Below are positions 60,901-64,000 of a stretch of DNA of 64,000 nucleotides, piece by piece. This DNA comes from Zygaena filipendulae (lineage: Eukaryota > Arthropoda > Insecta > Lepidoptera > Zygaenidae). The notes below the pieces were generated by a model that saw nothing but the letters and a program-made list of their open reading frames with translations, made no database searches and was not told the origin of the DNA. Position numbers and translations under genes: made by a program. The stretch's first letter is position 1; each line of letters starts with the position of its first letter. The stretch spans positions 6,088,501 through 6,152,500 of the forward strand of contig OU015655.1 of the NCBI GenBank assembly GCA_907165275.2, read 5' to 3'.

Positions 60901-61681
60901 ATCAAACGAATAATTCGCAAAGCTGTGGCATTAAACTGTGAAATATAAAGTCGCTTCGCAGGGCAATGCATACAAATCGCTAGCGATTGGTGTACACCGA
61001 GGAGAGGGTTTCCGGGATTCGGGACAGGATTCCATACTTATCTGAAATTCACCTTTAGGTATTTAAAGAATATGGTGTTTCTCGCCCAGTCAACTTGTGA
61101 GAACAGATTTTGGTCCAGCACTTTGCACAATAACTCGAAGAGATCCACCTCACACTGGTTGTAGCTCTGGCTCTGCAAGAGTCCGAACAATGCAGTTTGC
61201 CACTCTCTGTCGTCGACGGTTTGCATGAATTCGCGTATCATGGGTGAGAGCCGTAGGGTTTCTGCGTCGGTGCTGGTCGCCTCCGCGGAGCTGGAGGGCG
61301 TCGAGGCGGACGCCGCTTGTGCTTCGAACGAGAACGCGTCCGGGGACGCTGAATGCGGCGAGTGCGCCTCCCATTTGTCGTGGGTGGGCGGCGGGGGCGC
61401 CTGTTGCTGTTGCGTCTGCGCCACCAGCATCGCCGGCCCGGGCGACGACTCCGGGGAGGATGTCAAAGACGACACTTGCGGTATCTGAATCTCCTGTTTC
61501 ACTGGTACCGATGTGTAGGGCGACGTGAAATTGAGAACCAGCCCGTTTTCACCGAGTGAGCCGCGTAGCGTCTGCACTGCGATTTGTCTTTGTCTCATCA
61601 TTTGCAGTTTACGGGCTCGATCTCGTTTGTACATTGGGCCGAATTTGTTCCTGCCACCTCGCATACGATCTGCTCGTACGG
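54955..61681 (-). CDS. ftz-f1: nuclear receptor FTZ-F1, hinge and ligand-binding domain (5' part off window)
   Basis: This is the C-terminal 377 residues of an NR5A-type orphan nuclear receptor, an ecdysone-cascade competence factor in insects. Exons are 61053-61681, 55466-55724, 55187-55287 and 54955-55101 (stop TAA 54955-54957). All phases fit. Exon 61053-61681 starts AVRADRM and carries the FTZ-F1 box RGGRNKFGPMYKRDRARKLQ, which extends DNA contact beyond the zinc fingers. A hinge follows with VKQEIQIPQVSSL (VKQE fits a SUMO site) and a Gln/Pro/Ser-rich stretch. The ligand-binding domain begins near SPMIREFMQTVDDREWQTAL, includes DLFELLCKVLDQNLFSQVDW, VDDQMKLLQNSWSDMLLLDH and QAALLDYTLTCYPDIT, and ends with the AF-2 helix LLMEMLHAKRK. 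It is NR5A and not Hr39 because the RARKLQ box and this C-terminus match FTZ-F1. The zinc-finger exons lie beyond 64000. Confidence 0.95.
57405..57592 (-). repeat. CCGCGG-tail dispersed repeat, reverse copy
   Basis: It reads TTCACCCGCATTAATTTAGG, AGTTCCCGCGGGAATTGCGG, TACCCTATGTCTTTTTCTGT, AAAATTTCATGATGATCGG and a head of ACAGACAAGAGTTACTTTGG. Confidence 0.7.
57757..58015. mobile_element. MITE, copy 1, with two TGACGTCA palindromes
   Basis: It starts GTCCGTCAGTTAGAAAATAA and ends with AAAAAATACGTGTCCAATAT, TCTACACGACGGAC, giving imperfect inverted ends of about 40 bp. TGACGTCA occurs at 57865-57872 and 57911-57918. It has no coding capacity and shares about 255 bp with the copy at 58801-59055, including ~16 bp of left flank, so the true left boundary may lie slightly outside. 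Confidence 0.75.
58135..58320 (+). repeat. CCGCGG-tail dispersed repeat
   Basis: It lies between the two MITE copies: TTTGTTTGTTACGCTTTCAC, GCCTTAACGGCTTAACCGAT, CACGTTGTCAGGGGTACATA and a diverged tail, GAACGCGGGTGAAAGCGTG. Confidence 0.7.
58801..59055. mobile_element. MITE, copy 2, with two TGACGTCA palindromes
   Basis: Same orientation and organisation as the copy at 57757-58015: GTCCGTCAGTTAGAAAATAA at the left, GCGCATTAAAGTTTAGGATG inside, and AATACGTGTCCAATATTTTT and CAAGACGGAC at the right. TGACGTCA occurs at 58907-58914 and 58951-58958. The copies are about 1.04 kb apart. Confidence 0.75.
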
Positions 61682-64000
61682 CTGCAATTAATGAAAAAAC
61701 TTGTATTACATTGATTATTATCTATTGAAGTACCGACCAGTACCGTTGATAAAAATACTTCTAATAACCAGTGTTCCGATGTAAATAAAATTAATAAATA
61801 CATAGGTCAGAAATCAAAGAAAAGATATACGCTAGAGAAAATTTTAATTACCATCATAAATCAGACCGTGATCGGATTTTTGAATCAACAGATAGATTAT
61901 GCTTTATGTTATTGTGTAAACTAAATTGAGAGGAGTTTTGAAGATGAATTTTGCAGTCACATTAGAATATAGAGTCTAAACCTCTAATTTATAAGGACCA
62001 GAAGAAGGAGGAAAGAAGAATATATTTTTAATAGGCAACGATACGAAATAGGTAGATAATATCTTAAACTTATTTTATAATAGAACAAGCTATTCCCCGC
62101 GGTTTCACTCGCGGTAATTACGGAGTTCCCGCAGGAATTCCGGGACAAAAAGTATCCTATGTCGTTCTCTGTACCCCTAAAAACGTATGTGGAAAATTTC
62201 ATTAGCCGTTAAGGCGTGAAAGCGTAACAAACAACAGACAAACTCACTGTCACATTTATATTAGTGAGGATTTTTGATTCTTTTTTTTACAACGATCGTC
62301 TTTTCTGATTCATAATTCAAAATAATAACATAATATTATTACTATTAAAAGATGAACACGAATGTAAAGTAGTGCATAACTTTTTTCCTCCACAAGTGTT
62401 TACTTGTAGGGAGTAGGGACTGACTCAATTCAGCAAAGCATAACGAAGAAATAGTTACGCTATATTAACTTCTTGGTTGCTTTGCACTGTCTCATAGCTA
62501 CACAAGACGTGCCTGATAAAAATTATGCTGATCAGATTAACCTTTCGGAAGCTCTAAATCTATTAAACCTATTGAAATGATACATACTAATGTAATATGC
62601 TGCGAAAAATCCACCGCAAAATCTGTTCATCGATACATATATCTAAGAAACATGTTCAATTATCGTATATGAGACTCCCGTTCGTTAATTAATCTCTCCC
62701 TCCAAATAAATCCCCCTCGCCCTTTGACTTTGAAATACTTATCTTCTGTTCTAAACCGGTCAATTCGAAGAGGTTTTAAGCCAGCGGCAGTGGATCGGAC
62801 TGTGTGCTGACTGTCATTTTTCTACTTTTATAATTCCACAATATATAAATTTAAGTTCTGTAGATTGCTTCTAAGTAAGCAGCACTCACATGTTTGTGAC
62901 TCACTCGATTGATTCAGGCTCCTTAAATTTGTATGGAACTATGTACTACAAAATTACATCGCATTTTTCTAACCCCATCGAGTTTAATTTAATTTGACCT
63001 TGGCGGAATTATTATGCTGGTCACAAAAAACTCATAACTTATAAAATTAAGTAATATATAATAATATAATAATAATATATTATTAATATTTTAATAATAT
63101 ATTAATTATTATTACTATTAATTATTATTATTATATATTATATAATTTTGTTGATATTTTATGGAATTTTTGCTTGAACACGCGTCATATAAAACTGCTT
63201 TTTCTAAATGAACCGTCCTATTGTAGGTATGTGTGGTAGTAAAAATTTAAACGATTGAAATGAACATTTATCTTAGTGATTAGAAACAAGATATCTATTC
63301 TATAACCAAAACCAAATATAGCCAAAGCGTTATGTGTCTTTGGAAAATATTAAAATGAAATAAAAAGACCTAGTTCAAGTTTAATCGCTAACATAAACTA
63401 TTCATGTGACTCGACGCTGAGCTTGCCTTGTTCCGATCGATATTGGGCAAGGCAAAGTGAAGCCATTATTTTACATAACGGAATATAAATATAACTATAG
63501 GTATTATGTTTTTATTTGCTACAGAACAGACAGGGTTTAATCATATGCATTAGGGTTAGAGGTTTCTTGTTTACTCGATCTAGATCTTACAAAGTTCCCA
63601 GTTATAAATTAACTATAGGATTCTCCATAACGCCTATGTCGTAAGACTCATTTATGCTAGTAATCTTCATCGTTAACATTTGTAAATATAAAATCATCGC
63701 CATCAGTTATCACTATCGTTATCTTCGGTATCCTACAACATTCTAATGAGAAATAACCCTCAAGTAGGTAGGTAACTGGATTCTTGGTGCACACAGATTA
63801 TATTCATCATACTTATTTACAATACAAGCTGTAAATAAATAAACTGAAGCTGGAACGGAAGGGGCTTTCAGTGAGTTGCCGACTCGCCCAACCCATGAGT
63901 TAAAAATAACAACCAGTTTTTATTGTAGCCAACACGCCTTTGCGCAAAAAGGACAGAGTTACACTACATCATGATAAGTGGAACAAAGATAGCGAGCGTA
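61682..64000. other. ftz-f1 upstream intron to window edge
   Basis: No zinc-finger exon is present. A reverse CCGCGG-tail repeat lies at about 62090-62270 (TTCCCCGCGGTTTCACTCGC to ACAACAGACAAACTCACTGT). An AT-only inverted stretch lies at 63055-63145. The rest is AT-rich with no recognised feature. By gene order this should be intron of ftz-f1. Confidence 0.55.
62090..62270 (-). repeat. CCGCGG-tail dispersed repeat, reverse copy
   Basis: Near full length: it begins CCCCGCGGTTTCACTCGCGG, has AGTTCCCGCAGGAATTCCGG and TATCCTATGTCGTTCTCTGT, and ends GCGTGAAAGCGTAACAAACA with TTTATATTAGTGAGGA. Confidence 0.75.

Larger units (their letters stand above)
55725..61052 (-). other. 5.3-kb ftz-f1 intron
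   Basis: It interrupts the ligand-binding domain between FFKYLK and VDDQMKLL. It contains a CCGCGG-tail repeat at 57405-57592 (minus), a MITE pair at 57757-58015 and 58801-59055, another CCGCGG-tail copy at 58135-58320, and GC-rich islands at about 59800-59940, 60280-60490 and 60720-60850. No coding exon with fitting phase was found in the islands. Confidence 0.7.

Noticed and set aside
61150..61728. Several plus-strand open frames of 67-94 residues
   Set aside because: They overlap the ftz-f1 hinge exon on the minus strand, which has clear family motifs.

Overview
This window looks like chromosomal DNA of a moth or butterfly (Lepidoptera). It is AT-rich, with multi-exon genes whose GC-rich exons sit between canonical GT/AG splice sites. 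It carries many short dispersed elements of lepidopteran type: GC-rich tails reading CGCGGGTGAAACCGCGGGG, tRNA-derived SINEs whose 3' ends read like AAACCAAGCAGAGCTTGTAT, and repeats with ends like AACCGACTTCCAAAAA. There are no bacterial operons, rRNA genes or CRISPR arrays. All calls come from reading translated sequence and splice sites; no database search was run.

Layout. (1) About 1-10.3 kb, plus strand: the 3' two thirds of a polyhomeotic-like Polycomb gene, twelve coding exons ending in a SAM domain; its 5' end is off the left edge. (2) About 10.3-16.6 kb: no gene recognised; SINE and MITE debris. (3) About 18.0-24.9 kb, minus strand: a secreted fibrinogen-related (ficolin/tachylectin-like) protein with seven coding exons and, 3.3 kb further upstream, a second paralogous signal-peptide/coiled-coil first exon with the same splice phase. 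A small orphan exon lies downstream at 16.7-16.86 kb. (4) 28.5-35.6 kb, plus strand: a complete 254-residue mitochondrial-type 3-hydroxyacyl-CoA dehydrogenase (HSD17B10/scully family), whose first coding exon holds only three codons. A decayed pogo/Tigger-like transposase sits in one intron. (5) 36.1-44 kb: a block almost free of recognisable repeats and without a convincing gene. (6) 44.3-49.2 kb: two Tc1-type transposon relics. One keeps both long terminal inverted repeats and TA duplications and contains a degraded THAP-like zinc-finger segment. (7) 49.2-54.9 kb: AT-rich, mostly unexplained. (8) 54.95-61.7 kb, minus strand: the FTZ-F1 box, hinge and complete ligand-binding domain of the nuclear receptor ftz-f1; its DNA-binding zinc fingers lie beyond the right edge. 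A 5.3-kb intron in it holds a pair of MITEs that each carry two TGACGTCA palindromes. (9) 61.7-64 kb: intron of ftz-f1.

The four genes are unrelated in function (chromatin silencing, innate lectin-like recognition, mitochondrial beta-oxidation/steroid metabolism, ecdysone-cascade transcription). I see no evidence that they form one pathway. The most interesting points are the duplicated first exon of the fibrinogen gene, the apparent absence of the FCS zinc finger from polyhomeotic, the Tc1/THAP composite, the CRE-bearing MITE pair inside ftz-f1, and the structured inverted repeats.
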